From assembly GCF_000236035.1 (NCBI RefSeq), contig NZ_JH393259.1, forward strand, positions 198,752 to 262,751: a stretch of DNA of 64,000 nucleotides. Direction: 5' to 3'. The notes under the pieces are model-generated. The model saw nothing but the letters and a program-made list of their open reading frames with translations, did not search any database and had not been told where the DNA came from. Both the position numbers and the translations under genes were made by a program. The DNA comes from Vreelandella boliviensis LC1. GTDB taxonomy: Bacteria > Pseudomonadota > Gammaproteobacteria > Pseudomonadales > Halomonadaceae. Every line of letters begins with the position of its first letter. The first letter of the stretch is position 1. Shown here piece after piece: positions 36,406-44,170 of this stretch.

Positions 36406-37386
36406 TTAGCGCAGCACCTGCTTTGGATCGATGGGTTTGCCGCCTTGGCGCAGATCAAAGAGTAGATCATAGCGCTGGGTGGCACTGCTTTGACCGACCT
36501 CGCAAAGCGCGTCTCCCGCGCTAACCTGTTTGCCTACCTCGACCAAAATGCGCTCACAAAGCGCGTACACGGTCTGGAGGTTATTGGCATGGTGCACAAT
36601 CACCACTTCGCCTAGCTGGCGCATACTGTCGGCAAAGCGCACTTCGCCAGGAGCAACGGACTTAGCTTGAGCGCCGGCTTGAGTAGCCAGTAGCATAGGC
36701 TGCAATGTGCCACGGCTGTCCGGCCCGAAACGTCGAACCACACGATAATCCTCCAGCGGCCAAGGCCAGCCCCTGGCTGAAGAGGGCAGTGCCTGACTGG
36801 GCGCGCTACTGGTGGGCGCAGCGGCAGGTTTGTTAGCGCTTGAAGAGCCACTGCTGCTTGCCGACAGTTGCGATGAGCTTCGCGGCGTTGAACCACCAAG
36901 GGGCAGGCTGACCACTTGGCCGATTCTCAAGCTAGTGGGCGAGGCACTGGGGTTGGCGCTCTGAATACGGCCACTTGTAGTACCAAAATGCCGGGCGATA
37001 CTTGAGAACGTATCGCCAGGACGGATTTGATAGCGGTAGGGGCCGCCGGAAGGTGCGCGCTCTTGCTGGGTGGGAATTAGCAGGCGCTGCCCGACTTCAA
37101 GGCGGCGAGCATCGACGCCAGGGTTAAAACGCTGCAAGCGTTCTAGTGGCACATTAGCCCGGGACGCCAGCTTACCCAGCGTGTCGCCACGCTGTACTTG
37201 CACCCAGTCGCCGCTAATCTGGCTGGCGCTAGGAGCGGCCGCTCGCTGGGATGACGATGGAGGAGCGCTGGAGCAGCCGGTCAGTAGCCCCGCTAACAGC
37301 CAGGCAGTGAGCCAGCTAGTTAGTCGTGATCCGTTGTTCGGCTGTCCAGCATGCCATCTTTTTCCAACCAGAGTGAGTTGATCCAT
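36406..37386 (-). CDS. LysM lipoprotein with degenerate M23 domain (NlpD/EnvC type)
   Basis: A 326-aa lipoprotein: hydrophobic signal then LLTGC (Cys38). Two LysM domains follow, about 61-105 (VQRGDTLGKLASRANVPLER) and 117-162 (IRPGDTFSSIARHFGTT). A Ser/Ala/Pro-rich linker leads to an M23 fold at about 225-326 (FGPDSRGTLQPMLLATQAG...GEVVIVHHANN...LCEVGQS). The catalytic HxxxD and HxH residues of M23 peptidases are missing, as in NlpD and EnvC, which activate amidases instead of cutting peptidoglycan. So an amidase-activator role in cell division is inferred. The start overlaps the upstream acyltransferase by 67 bp; AAGGAA supports it. Confidence 0.82.
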   Translation of the reverse strand: MDQLTLVGKRWHAGQPNNGSRLTSWLTAWLLAGLLTGCSSAPPSSSQRAAAPSASQISGDWVQVQRGDTLGKLASRANVPLERLQRFNPGVDARRLEVGQRLLIPTQQERAPSGGPYRYQIRPGDTFSSIARHFGTTSGRIQSANPSASPTSLRIGQVVSLPLGGSTPRSSSQLSASSSGSSSANKPAAAPTSSAPSQALPSSARGWPWPLEDYRVVRRFGPDSRGTLQPMLLATQAGAQAKSVAPGEVRFADSMRQLGEVVIVHHANNLQTVYALCERILVEVGKQVSAGDALCEVGQSSATQRYDLLFDLRQGGKPIDPKQVLR

Positions 37387-38204
37387 GTGTGGAAGCGTTC
37401 CTTATGCTGCTTTTCTTCGTGGTTATCTGATGCGTACATCCACTCAGGAATGCCGATTTGCCGTGCTTGCAAGGTAACGGGCGCCTCCTTGCCGCACAAA
37501 AAGCCCCAAAACGTCGGCGAGGCGTTGGTGTAGCTGATCGTCACATCCAGGATACCATCCAATTGGTTGCCTAGCAGACTAAGTACCTGGGCAATGCCGC
37601 CCGCTTTGGGCCTTAATAAGTGGCGGTAGGGGCTCTGCTGGGCGTCGCGTTTGGCAACAGAGAATCGGGTGCCCTCGACAAAATTAAAAATCGCAATGGG
37701 CGACAGACGCGCCTGCTGACACATCCGTTCAGTAGCGGCACGATCAATAGAGGCAAGTTTAGGATTTTTAGCGACTTGTTCACGGCTAAAGCGGCGCATA
37801 AAGGGAAACTCTAGCGCCCAAAAAGCCAGCCCTACAATGGGGATCCAGATTAATTGACGCTTTAGAAAGAAGCGTGGCATGGGGATACGCCGATGCAACG
37901 CCATTAACAGCATAAAAATATCGGTCCAGCTGCGATGGTTGGATATCACTAGCCACCACTGCTGCGTGCTCAAATTATCGGGTACGCTGGCGTAAAGCAC
38001 TGGCTTAAGCCAGTGCCGCATCCACCAGAGGTTTACGCCTATCCAGTTAAGCGCGACGCCATTCAGCCCCTGCAATACTAAGTGCTGTAGTCGTTGCCCT
38101 GGGGCAATGACTTTGAGTAGCGTTAGCAGAATGAGAGGTACGCCCCAGAACAGTGTGTTGAGCGTTAGCAGCAGAGCGCTAACCACCCCCTTTAAAATAG
38201 GCAT
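37320..38204 (-). CDS. 1-acyl-glycerol-3-phosphate acyltransferase-like protein
   Basis: A 294-aa PlsC-family protein resembling E. coli YihG. The catalytic block is NHRSWTD (NHx4D), and FVEGTRF is the acceptor-binding block. An N-terminal hydrophobic segment (ALLLTLNTLFWGVPLILLTLL) anchors it in the inner membrane. The family acylates lysophosphatidate or related lipids. The ATG at 38204 has AAGGAA; an in-frame ATG at 38285 adds 27 residues without support. Its 3' end overlaps the LysM lipoprotein gene, so the two may be one transcript. Confidence 0.85.
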   Translation of the reverse strand: MPILKGVVSALLLTLNTLFWGVPLILLTLLKVIAPGQRLQHLVLQGLNGVALNWIGVNLWWMRHWLKPVLYASVPDNLSTQQWWLVISNHRSWTDIFMLLMALHRRIPMPRFFLKRQLIWIPIVGLAFWALEFPFMRRFSREQVAKNPKLASIDRAATERMCQQARLSPIAIFNFVEGTRFSVAKRDAQQSPYRHLLRPKAGGIAQVLSLLGNQLDGILDVTISYTNASPTFWGFLCGKEAPVTLQARQIGIPEWMYASDNHEEKQHKERFHTWINSLWLEKDGMLDSRTTDHD

Positions 38205-38310
38205 ACCGCATTTCCTTACCGTCAGACCAATTGCGTAATACTGAATGCTAAATGATCCTAGCCACGCTGCCCAGCAGAACCCCAACGTATCTCATCAACT
38301 TAGTGTGGGT

Positions 38311-39207
38311 TTAGCCGGGAGGGAGTGAGGGCGCTTGAACGGTGTTAAGGAGTACGGTGCGCAGTGCATGGGCGGCTACGGAAAGCTCTTGGTGGGTCAA
38401 AATGCCGACTCGGCAGGAAATAGGGGGCGCTGTCAGTGGGATGCAGCGGGCACCCAATTCATGCATTTGACGAATGCACATGGAAGGCACTGCGCTGACG
38501 CCCAAGCCGTCGGCAACCATTCTCCCCACGGTGGAAAGCTGGTGGCTTTCAAAGGCCACGGTGAGCTCCATATGCTGCTTACTCAGCTCCTGTTCCAATA
38601 AACGACGCACCATGGAGGGGCGCTGAAGAGTAATGAAATCGTGGCTGAGCAGAGTCGACCAGGCGATCTGGGTGGCCTGGGTTAACTCAGAGTCAGGCGG
38701 CACGACAGCCACAAAATGGTCTTCAAACAGCGGCGTGAACAGCAGGCTGCCGGTACCTTCAGGAGAAAAAGCGATACCCATCTCTACCTGACGGGAGCGC
38801 ACCATGGCGGTGACCTCCTCGTTGATGACATCGTGTACGGTAATGTTGATCTTGGGGTACTGCTGGCGAAATTTAACCAGCGCTGCAGGGAGCAAGTTAC
38901 AGGCAAACGCGGGCATCGCCGCGACGCTGAGCCGCCCCAATTGAAGAGTGAATCGCTGGCGCAAGCGCTCCTCGGTATTGTCCCACTGGGCCAGCAGATG
39001 TTTGGCTAGCGGTAGCAGCGACTCACCTTCTGGGGTTAATCTGACGCTACGTGTGCTGCGAATCAGCAGTTTGCCACCCAGGGACTCCTCCAGGCCTTTA
39101 ATCGCCAAACTTAGCGCCGGTTGAGATAGGTGCAGCCGCTCGCAGGCTTGAGTAAAACTGAGCGTTTGGGCGACCGCCAGAAAGGCGCGTAGCTGTTTGA
39201 CAGTCAT
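38311..39207 (-). CDS. LysR-family regulator, divergent from scoAB
   Basis: A 298-aa LysR protein: MTVKQLRAFLAVAQTLSF, then TQACERLHLSQPALSLAIKGLE form the DNA-binding domain. The effector domain runs from about residue 90. It is transcribed away from scoA across 181 bp that contain an AT-rich inverted area (around 39217-39245) and three short direct repeats (39310-39357). By the usual LysR layout it probably controls scoAB and itself, with a ketone-body-related effector, but this is inference. Confidence 0.88.
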   Translation of the reverse strand: MTVKQLRAFLAVAQTLSFTQACERLHLSQPALSLAIKGLEESLGGKLLIRSTRSVRLTPEGESLLPLAKHLLAQWDNTEERLRQRFTLQLGRLSVAAMPAFACNLLPAALVKFRQQYPKINITVHDVINEEVTAMVRSRQVEMGIAFSPEGTGSLLFTPLFEDHFVAVVPPDSELTQATQIAWSTLLSHDFITLQRPSMVRRLLEQELSKQHMELTVAFESHQLSTVGRMVADGLGVSAVPSMCIRQMHELGARCIPLTAPPISCRVGILTHQELSVAAHALRTVLLNTVQAPSLPPG

Positions 39208-39309
39208 AAAGTGCCTTTTATAAGTTTTAAAAATAAATTGATAAGAAAAACAAACTTAACAAATATATCATCTCGCACAACACTGGCACTATCGTAAGAT
39301 GCAGTCACC

Positions 39310-39357
39310 TATCATCGACACAGCACTTATCATCGACAGCACTTATCATCGTCAACT
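39310..39357. repeat. Three short direct repeats before scoA
   Basis: The core TATCATCG is repeated at 39310, 39328 and 39344, each followed by AC/AGCACT-like sequence, giving units of 18, 16 and 14 bp. They end 31 bp before the scoA start, covering the likely promoter or 5' leader. They may be binding sites for the divergent LysR protein or a slipped-strand duplication. Confidence 0.65.
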
Positions 39358-39388
39358 CTTATTACCAACAACAATGTGAGGCACAACA

Positions 39389-40087
39389 ATGGCAGGATTC
39401 GATAAGCGTGTAGCTTCCTACGAAGAGGCAATGGAAGGCATCGAGAGCGGAATGACCGTGATCGCCGGTGGCTTCGGGCTCTGCGGTATTCCCGAGAACC
39501 TGATTGCCGAAATCAAACGCCGCGGCGTCAATGATCTCACCGTGGTGTCCAATAACTGCGGTGTAGACGGTTTTGGTTTGGGTATACTGCTTGAAGACCG
39601 CCAAATCAGTAAAATTCTGGCCTCTTATGTAGGTGAAAATGCTTTGTTTGAGAAGCAAATGCTCAACGATGAAATAGAGGTGGTATTAACGCCTCAAGGC
39701 ACGTTGGCGGAAAAAATGCGCGCGGGAGGCGCGGGCATTCCCGCTTTTTACACCGCCACTGGCTATGGTACGCCGATTGGTGACGGCAAAGAGGTGCGCG
39801 AATTTAATGGACGCCACTGTATTTTAGAAGAAGCCATTATCGGTGATTTTGCCATTGTAAAAGGCTGGAAGGCTGACCGCTACGGCAATGTGATGTATCG
39901 CCATACGGCGCAAAATTTTAACCCCATGGCCGCCACGGCGGGGAAAATTACCGTGGTGGAAGTTGAGGAAATCGTTGAGCCGGGTGAGCTTGAGCCTAGC
40001 CAGATCCATACACCGGGTATTTATGTGGATCGGATTATTCAAGGCACGTTTGAAAAGCGGATAGAGAAACGCACGGTGCGCAGCTAA
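39389..40087 (+). CDS. scoA: 3-oxoacid CoA-transferase subunit A
   Basis: A 232-aa alpha subunit. Marks are [19 protein letters not shown] and [17 protein letters not shown], then [18 protein letters not shown]. With subunit B it moves CoA from succinyl-CoA to acetoacetate. Together with bdhA 2.7 kb downstream this gives a path from 3-hydroxybutyrate to acetoacetyl-CoA. The subunit B gene starts 63 nt later. Confidence 0.93.
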   Translation: MAGFDKRVASYEEAMEGIESGMTVIAGGFGLCGIPENLIAEIKRRGVNDLTVVSNNCGVDGFGLGILLEDRQISKILASYVGENALFEKQMLNDEIEVVLTPQGTLAEKMRAGGAGIPAFYTATGYGTPIGDGKEVREFNGRHCILEEAIIGDFAIVKGWKADRYGNVMYRHTAQNFNPMAATAGKITVVEVEEIVEPGELEPSQIHTPGIYVDRIIQGTFEKRIEKRTVRS

Positions 40088-40150
40088 CGCGCTATGCCTT
40101 CAAACGTAATACTTGCTTCTCATTTAACGATTCAACAAGAGGAAGTCACC

Positions 40151-40816
40151 ATGGCTTTAACACGAGAACAGATGGCTCAGCGTGTCGCCCGCGAACTTCA
40201 AGATGGTTTTTACGTCAACTTGGGCATTGGTATTCCTACCCTGGTTGCCAACTACATCCCGGATGGCATCGATGTCATGCTGCAATCTGAAAACGGACTG
40301 CTGGGGATGGGCCGCTACCCCACTGAAGACGAGCTTGATCCAGATATGATTAATGCGGGTAAAGAGACGGTGACGGCCCGCCCAGGCGCCGCGATTTTTT
40401 CTTCAGCAGAATCGTTTGCGATGATTCGCGGTGGCCACGTTGATCTCACCGTGCTGGGTGCTTTTGAAGTGGATCAGCAAGGCAATATTGCTTCCTGGAT
40501 GATTCCTGGAAAGCTGATCAAAGGCATGGGCGGTGCCATGGATCTCGTCGCCGGTGCTGATAACATCATTTGCACCATGACGCATGCGTCTAAGCATGGT
40601 GAATCCAAACTATTGGAAAAATGTGAACTGCCGCTGACCGGTGCTGGATGTATTAACCGCGTGTTGACGGATCTCGCTTACCTTGAAATCAAAGACGGTG
40701 CCTTTATTCTCAAGGAGCGCGCGCCGGGGGTAAGTGTTGAGGAGATCATCGAGAAAACGGCGGGTAAGCTGATTGTGCCGGACCATGTTCCCGAGATGAC
40801 GTTTGATGCCGAGTAA
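40151..40816 (+). CDS. scoB: 3-oxoacid CoA-transferase subunit B
   Basis: A 221-aa beta subunit. The catalytic glutamate lies in QSENGLLGMG, and NLGIGIPTLVANYIP is the CoA-transferase family mark. The ATG at 40151 (MALTREQMAQRVAREL) has an AGAGGAAG ribosome site; an in-frame ATG at 40094 adds 19 unlike residues. It works as a complex with scoA in the cytoplasm. Confidence 0.93.
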   Translation: MALTREQMAQRVARELQDGFYVNLGIGIPTLVANYIPDGIDVMLQSENGLLGMGRYPTEDELDPDMINAGKETVTARPGAAIFSSAESFAMIRGGHVDLTVLGAFEVDQQGNIASWMIPGKLIKGMGGAMDLVAGADNIICTMTHASKHGESKLLEKCELPLTGAGCINRVLTDLAYLEIKDGAFILKERAPGVSVEEIIEKTAGKLIVPDHVPEMTFDAE

Positions 40817-40881
40817 GTACCGCTTACATTCCCCGAGTGATAAACAGCCCGAAGGTTAATAAGGATAGATAGAGAGCGCAG

Positions 40882-40915
40882 TGAGACGTTAGCGCCACAT
40901 TTCGCTAGCGTCTCA
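40882..40915. terminator. 13-bp hairpin between scoB and the DUF1338 gene
   Basis: TGAGACGTTAGCG (40882-40894) pairs with CGCTAGCGTCTCA (40903-40915) with one T-G pair and an 8-nt loop. It overlaps the stop codon of the convergent DUF1338 gene. There is no T-run, so it may act mainly as a 3' stabiliser for both transcripts. Confidence 0.6.
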
Positions 40916-41680
40916 GGCCATTTCACAGCGCGTATGGTGGGGCAGCAGTAAATCGGCAATACGCTCGTGATTATCTTCAACGTGCTTTTGGACTAACGCT
41001 AGACCGCCTAAGCAGAGGCGATGCTCATCTCCATCGGCGAAGACTGTTTTTTGCGGTGTGGTGGGGTAAAAACGGTGATCCAGTAGTGATGACACTGTGA
41101 ATACACCGTTTTGCTGCCCCTGCAGGCTTGGCATGCCCACTTCGTTTAGGCGTTGATCCAGCGTATCCATGGGCTCCCCAAGCTGCCCACAATCAAAGCC
41201 AGCGTGATGCAGGCGGGGGCCCATGACCGCTATCCAGGCAGCCAAGGGGTGCGCTTGCTGCAGTTGTTGATAAAGCGCCCAGCTAGGCATCGGCCAGGGC
41301 CGTCCGCGGCAGAGTAAATTATGCCCCTTGCAGTCCTGGGGGTGGGATTGTTGCACCAGCCCTTCAATGGCTTCCCGTGGCGCCTTAGATAATGTACCCA
41401 TTTGCAATTCTGCCAGCACCAACCAGCTACTGTCGTCGCTTGGGGCAAGTAGATGCACTAGCAGCCCTTTATCAGCCATGGCGTAGTGGCCCATCGGGCG
41501 ATAGCCCATATGAGCTAAGTTGCCAGTAAGCGCGGCAGCGGTAAAAGGGCCGTAATTAAGCGTTACTAGCGTTAAATATTCGGCCGCCGTTGATAACGGC
41601 CATAGCCTAAGGGCGCCGATATCGGGGTGAGTATGTACATAGTCAAGCCATAGCTGCTGAGCAAACTCCTGACGCTGCAT
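40913..41680 (-). CDS. DUF1338-family protein
   Basis: A 255-aa soluble protein that I assign to DUF1338 with moderate certainty (WLDYVHTHPDIGALRLWP, HNLLCRGRPWPMPSW, VSSLLDHRFYPT, GDEHRLCLGGLALVQKHVEDN). Larger DUF1338 enzymes such as YdcJ/HglS are Fe(II) 2-oxoadipate dioxygenase-decarboxylases of lysine breakdown; this protein is much shorter, so the same reaction should not be assumed. Histidines in GPRLHHAGFD and LLDHRF are candidate metal ligands. It has a good AAGGAG ribosome site and stands alone. Confidence 0.65.
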   Translation of the reverse strand: MQRQEFAQQLWLDYVHTHPDIGALRLWPLSTAAEYLTLVTLNYGPFTAAALTGNLAHMGYRPMGHYAMADKGLLVHLLAPSDDSSWLVLAELQMGTLSKAPREAIEGLVQQSHPQDCKGHNLLCRGRPWPMPSWALYQQLQQAHPLAAWIAVMGPRLHHAGFDCGQLGEPMDTLDQRLNEVGMPSLQGQQNGVFTVSSLLDHRFYPTTPQKTVFADGDEHRLCLGGLALVQKHVEDNHERIADLLLPHHTRCEMA

Positions 41681-41784
41681 GGTGAACTCCTTGCCTAAAG
41701 TGGCACAAACTAGCGTGAGCCATTAAATAACTGCCAGTATAGGCAAGCGAGGTAAGCAAGGGTTCAACGGGTATTAACGAGCGG

Positions 41785-42048
41785 TTAAACGGCAAGCAAC
41801 TGTTGGTCGCGGACCAACTGGTCAAATTCAGTAAAGCCGCCCACATGGGCTTGATCGACAAACACCTGCGGTACGGTGTGAATGGGTTTACCTGCTGTTT
41901 TGGCGATATCTTCTTTAGTTACGCCTTCGGTAGGCATATCCACATAGCGATAACCTTCAATTTTGCCGACTTTTTCCAAGTGCTCGGCAAGCTGTTTTGC
42001 GCGCACACAGAAGGGGCATGACATCCGACCAAAAATAACCACAAACAT
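41785..42048 (-). CDS. grxA: Glutaredoxin 1-type (GrxA)
   Basis: An 87-aa glutaredoxin starting MFVVIFGRMSCPFCVRAK. The active site is CPFC (usually CPYC), and VPQVFVDQAHVGGFTEF gives the cis-proline and GG motifs. The ITKEDI-like segment (VTKEDIAKTAGKP) is close to E. coli GrxA, which reduces class I ribonucleotide reductase and other disulfides. The ATG at 42048 has GGAG 8 nt before it; an in-frame start at 42087 adds 13 residues. Confidence 0.9.
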   Translation of the reverse strand: MFVVIFGRMSCPFCVRAKQLAEHLEKVGKIEGYRYVDMPTEGVTKEDIAKTAGKPIHTVPQVFVDQAHVGGFTEFDQLVRDQQLLAV

Positions 42049-42230
42049 AGGTGGCGCTCCTTTACGATAAGCAGAGTAAGTTACCAAGTAGACAGTAACC
42101 GAATGGAAAATAGCCGTTGGCTAAACGATAAATTCGCGCCTATTGTGGCTGAGCAGAGGACGTTACGCCAATAGCAACTCACTACACGAACCATTAATGC
42201 CCGTTATCATCTTGGAACACGAACAAGCCT

Positions 42231-42656
42231 ATGCAAACGCTCACCGCTGACAAATACACCTTCCTTGCTGAACTGGCGAAGGCGTACCGAGACCTCCACT
42301 TGCCTTCGATTAAACAAAAGAGTGACTGGAACCCGCGTTTAGGGGTGGATGCGCTATGCTTTCAGCATCATGGCGATGAGTACCTGGTGGGTGCGTTGAT
42401 TACGCCCTGTGAGTTGTGGTTGGTCGTAGTGCCTGGCCATTCCCTGCTTACTGAGCATTTGGCGGATACGCTTACGCTCTCACTGCCCTCAGGCGCCTAT
42501 CAGCTATCCCTTGAGCGCTTACCAGACGGCTATGAACTCTATAAGCGCGCCATTTTGCGTGATTTGGGCGAGCTTGAAAATATGCAGGAAGCCGCAAGGC
42601 TGGCACAGCAAATGATGGCGCGTTTAATGCAACCTGCTGATGAGCCCAACGCCTAG
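42231..42656 (+). CDS. HybE-like [NiFe]-hydrogenase chaperone family protein
   Basis: A 141-aa protein whose central part, WNPRLGVDALCFQHHGDE then LVGALITPCELWLVVVPG, followed by LPSGAYQLSLERLPDGYELYKRAI, fits the HybE family (PF11939). HybE helps export or assembly of the hydrogenase-2 large subunit. No hydrogenase or hyp gene occurs in the window, so this is either an orphan with another client or a remnant of a function encoded elsewhere. It lies between grxA (divergent) and bdhA. Confidence 0.7.
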   Translation: MQTLTADKYTFLAELAKAYRDLHLPSIKQKSDWNPRLGVDALCFQHHGDEYLVGALITPCELWLVVVPGHSLLTEHLADTLTLSLPSGAYQLSLERLPDGYELYKRAILRDLGELENMQEAARLAQQMMARLMQPADEPNA

Positions 42657-42668
42657 GCGCGGATAGCT

Positions 42669-42713
42669 ATACTGACACTATTTATACTGACGCTATTTAT
42701 ACTGATAGTGCCT
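42669..42713. repeat. Three 15-bp tandem repeats before bdhA
   Basis: Units start at 42669, 42684 and 42699. Copies one and two (ATACTGACACTATTT and ATACTGACGCTATTT) differ at one base; the third shares ATACTGA and then diverges. They occupy the gap between the HybE-like gene and bdhA, ending 32 bp before the bdhA start, and may be repeated regulator sites. Confidence 0.75.
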
Positions 42714-42745
42714 TCCCATCCAAGTAGTGAAAAAGGAAATTGCCT

Positions 42746-43519
42746 ATGACTTCCCAAACCGTTACAACGCCTCGAGTTGCACTGGTAACCGGCACTAGCA
42801 GCGGCATCGGTGCCGCTGTGGTTAAGCACTTTTGCGAATTAGGCCATCAAGTACTTGCCGTCGATTTTAATCCAGCGGGTAAAGCGACCGCTGAAAAAGC
42901 TGGCGCGGCTTTCTTTGAAGCTGACCTCACCGACCCTGATGCCTGCCGTGCGGCGGTGGCCGATGCGGTTAAGCGTTTTGGCGGTGTTGATATATTGGTC
43001 AATAATGCCGGAATTCAACATGTTGCCTCGATTGAGACATTCCCCGAAGAAAAGTGGCGTCAAATTATGGATCTGATGCTGACGGCGCCTTTCTTGCTGA
43101 CTCAGGCGGCGTGGCCGCATATGCGTGAAAAGGGCTGGGGACGCATCGTTAACGTGGCCTCGATACACGCCCAGGTGGCTTCACCGGGTAAAGCGGCGTA
43201 CATCAGTGCCAAGCACGGTATGATCGGTTTGACCAAAACGGCAGCGTTAGAGGGCGGCGAACAAGGCATCACCGCTAATGCGGTATGTCCTGCCTATGTA
43301 AAAACCCCGCTGGTGGATAATCAAATCGCCGACCAGGCTAAATTACACGGTATGGATGAGCAGGAAGTCATCGAAAAAGTCATGCTCAAAGAGGCGGCGA
43401 TTAAGCGCTTGATTGAGCCTGAAGAGGTGGCGCAATTAATCGCTTACTTGGCATCCGACGCTGCAGGTGCCGTGACCGGCTCAAGCTTTAATATTGATCT
43501 AGGCTGGACGGCGCATTAA
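42746..43519 (+). CDS. bdhA: 3-hydroxybutyrate dehydrogenase (SDR family)
   Basis: A 257-aa short-chain dehydrogenase. The NAD motif is TGTSSGIG, NNAGI follows, and the catalytic set is S (VASIHAQ), Y and K (AYISAKHG). The segment IHAQVASPGKAAYISAKHG is characteristic of bacterial 3-hydroxybutyrate dehydrogenase. It oxidises (R)-3-hydroxybutyrate to acetoacetate with NAD+, feeding scoAB. The ATG at 42746 has AAAAGGAA upstream. Confidence 0.9.
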   Translation: MTSQTVTTPRVALVTGTSSGIGAAVVKHFCELGHQVLAVDFNPAGKATAEKAGAAFFEADLTDPDACRAAVADAVKRFGGVDILVNNAGIQHVASIETFPEEKWRQIMDLMLTAPFLLTQAAWPHMREKGWGRIVNVASIHAQVASPGKAAYISAKHGMIGLTKTAALEGGEQGITANAVCPAYVKTPLVDNQIADQAKLHGMDEQEVIEKVMLKEAAIKRLIEPEEVAQLIAYLASDAAGAVTGSSFNIDLGWTAH

Positions 43520-43587
43520 GTAAGATCTCCGGCCCCAGGCATTAACGTATCGTAATCGAGTGGGGCTGGACCAGGGAAGTACAGGGT

Positions 43588-44127
43588 CTAACGACGCACT
43601 GGACGTTTTTGTAATTTGCGCTGCAGGGTACGGCGATGCATACCCAGCGCCCGGGCGGTGGCGGATATATTGCCGTCATGCTCCTGCAGCACTTTCTGAA
43701 TATGCTCCCAGGTGATGCGGTTAATCGAAGGAGGGTTATCAGCAAGCTCAATATCCGGGTCGCCAGTTTGGCGCTCAAAAGCGATTAATACATCGTCGGC
43801 ATCCACTGGTTTACAGAGATAATTAACCGCGCCAAGTTTCATTGCCTCCACCGCTGTGGCAATGCTCGAGTAGCCTGTCAGCACCACAATGCGACACAGG
43901 GGTACGGTTGCAAGCAGCTCGGGAAGCAGTTTTAAGCCTGAGCTGTTTTCCAGTTTTAAATCAAGCGTTGCCATGGTAGGTGAATGCTGTGCGGCCATGG
44001 TCAGGGCCTGCTCTGCATCGTGGGCAACGATGACGTCGTAACCGCGGCGCGTTAGAGCGCGATTCAGCACATGACAAAACATCTCATCGTCATCAATGAT
44101 CAGCAGGCGTTGCTCTCGCGTTTGCAT
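43588..44127 (-). CDS. regA: RegA/PrrA/RoxR-type response regulator
   Basis: A 179-aa response regulator. The receiver domain has the acidic pocket D12-D14, phosphoacceptor D56 (TLDLKLE), the Thr of VVLTGY and the Lys of CKPVDADD. A short linker leads to a Fis-type helix-turn-helix at the C-terminus (NISATARALGMHRRTLQRKL), which is typical of the RegA/PrrA/RoxR group. It should be phosphorylated by the neighbouring RegB-type kinase. Family members turn on respiratory and energy genes when the quinone pool is reduced, so the anaerobic block at 1-25.8 kb is a reasonable, untested target. Confidence 0.88.
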   Translation of the reverse strand: MQTREQRLLIIDDDEMFCHVLNRALTRRGYDVIVAHDAEQALTMAAQHSPTMATLDLKLENSSGLKLLPELLATVPLCRIVVLTGYSSIATAVEAMKLGAVNYLCKPVDADDVLIAFERQTGDPDIELADNPPSINRITWEHIQKVLQEHDGNISATARALGMHRRTLQRKLQKRPVRR

Positions 44128-44170
44128 GTTGTCCTCAATCCATTACTGGCGGTGCTTGGGGCGGACGCGT

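Noticed and set aside
42669-42713. CRISPR-like array
   Set aside because: Units are 15 bp and directly adjacent with no spacers, and no cas genes are in the window.
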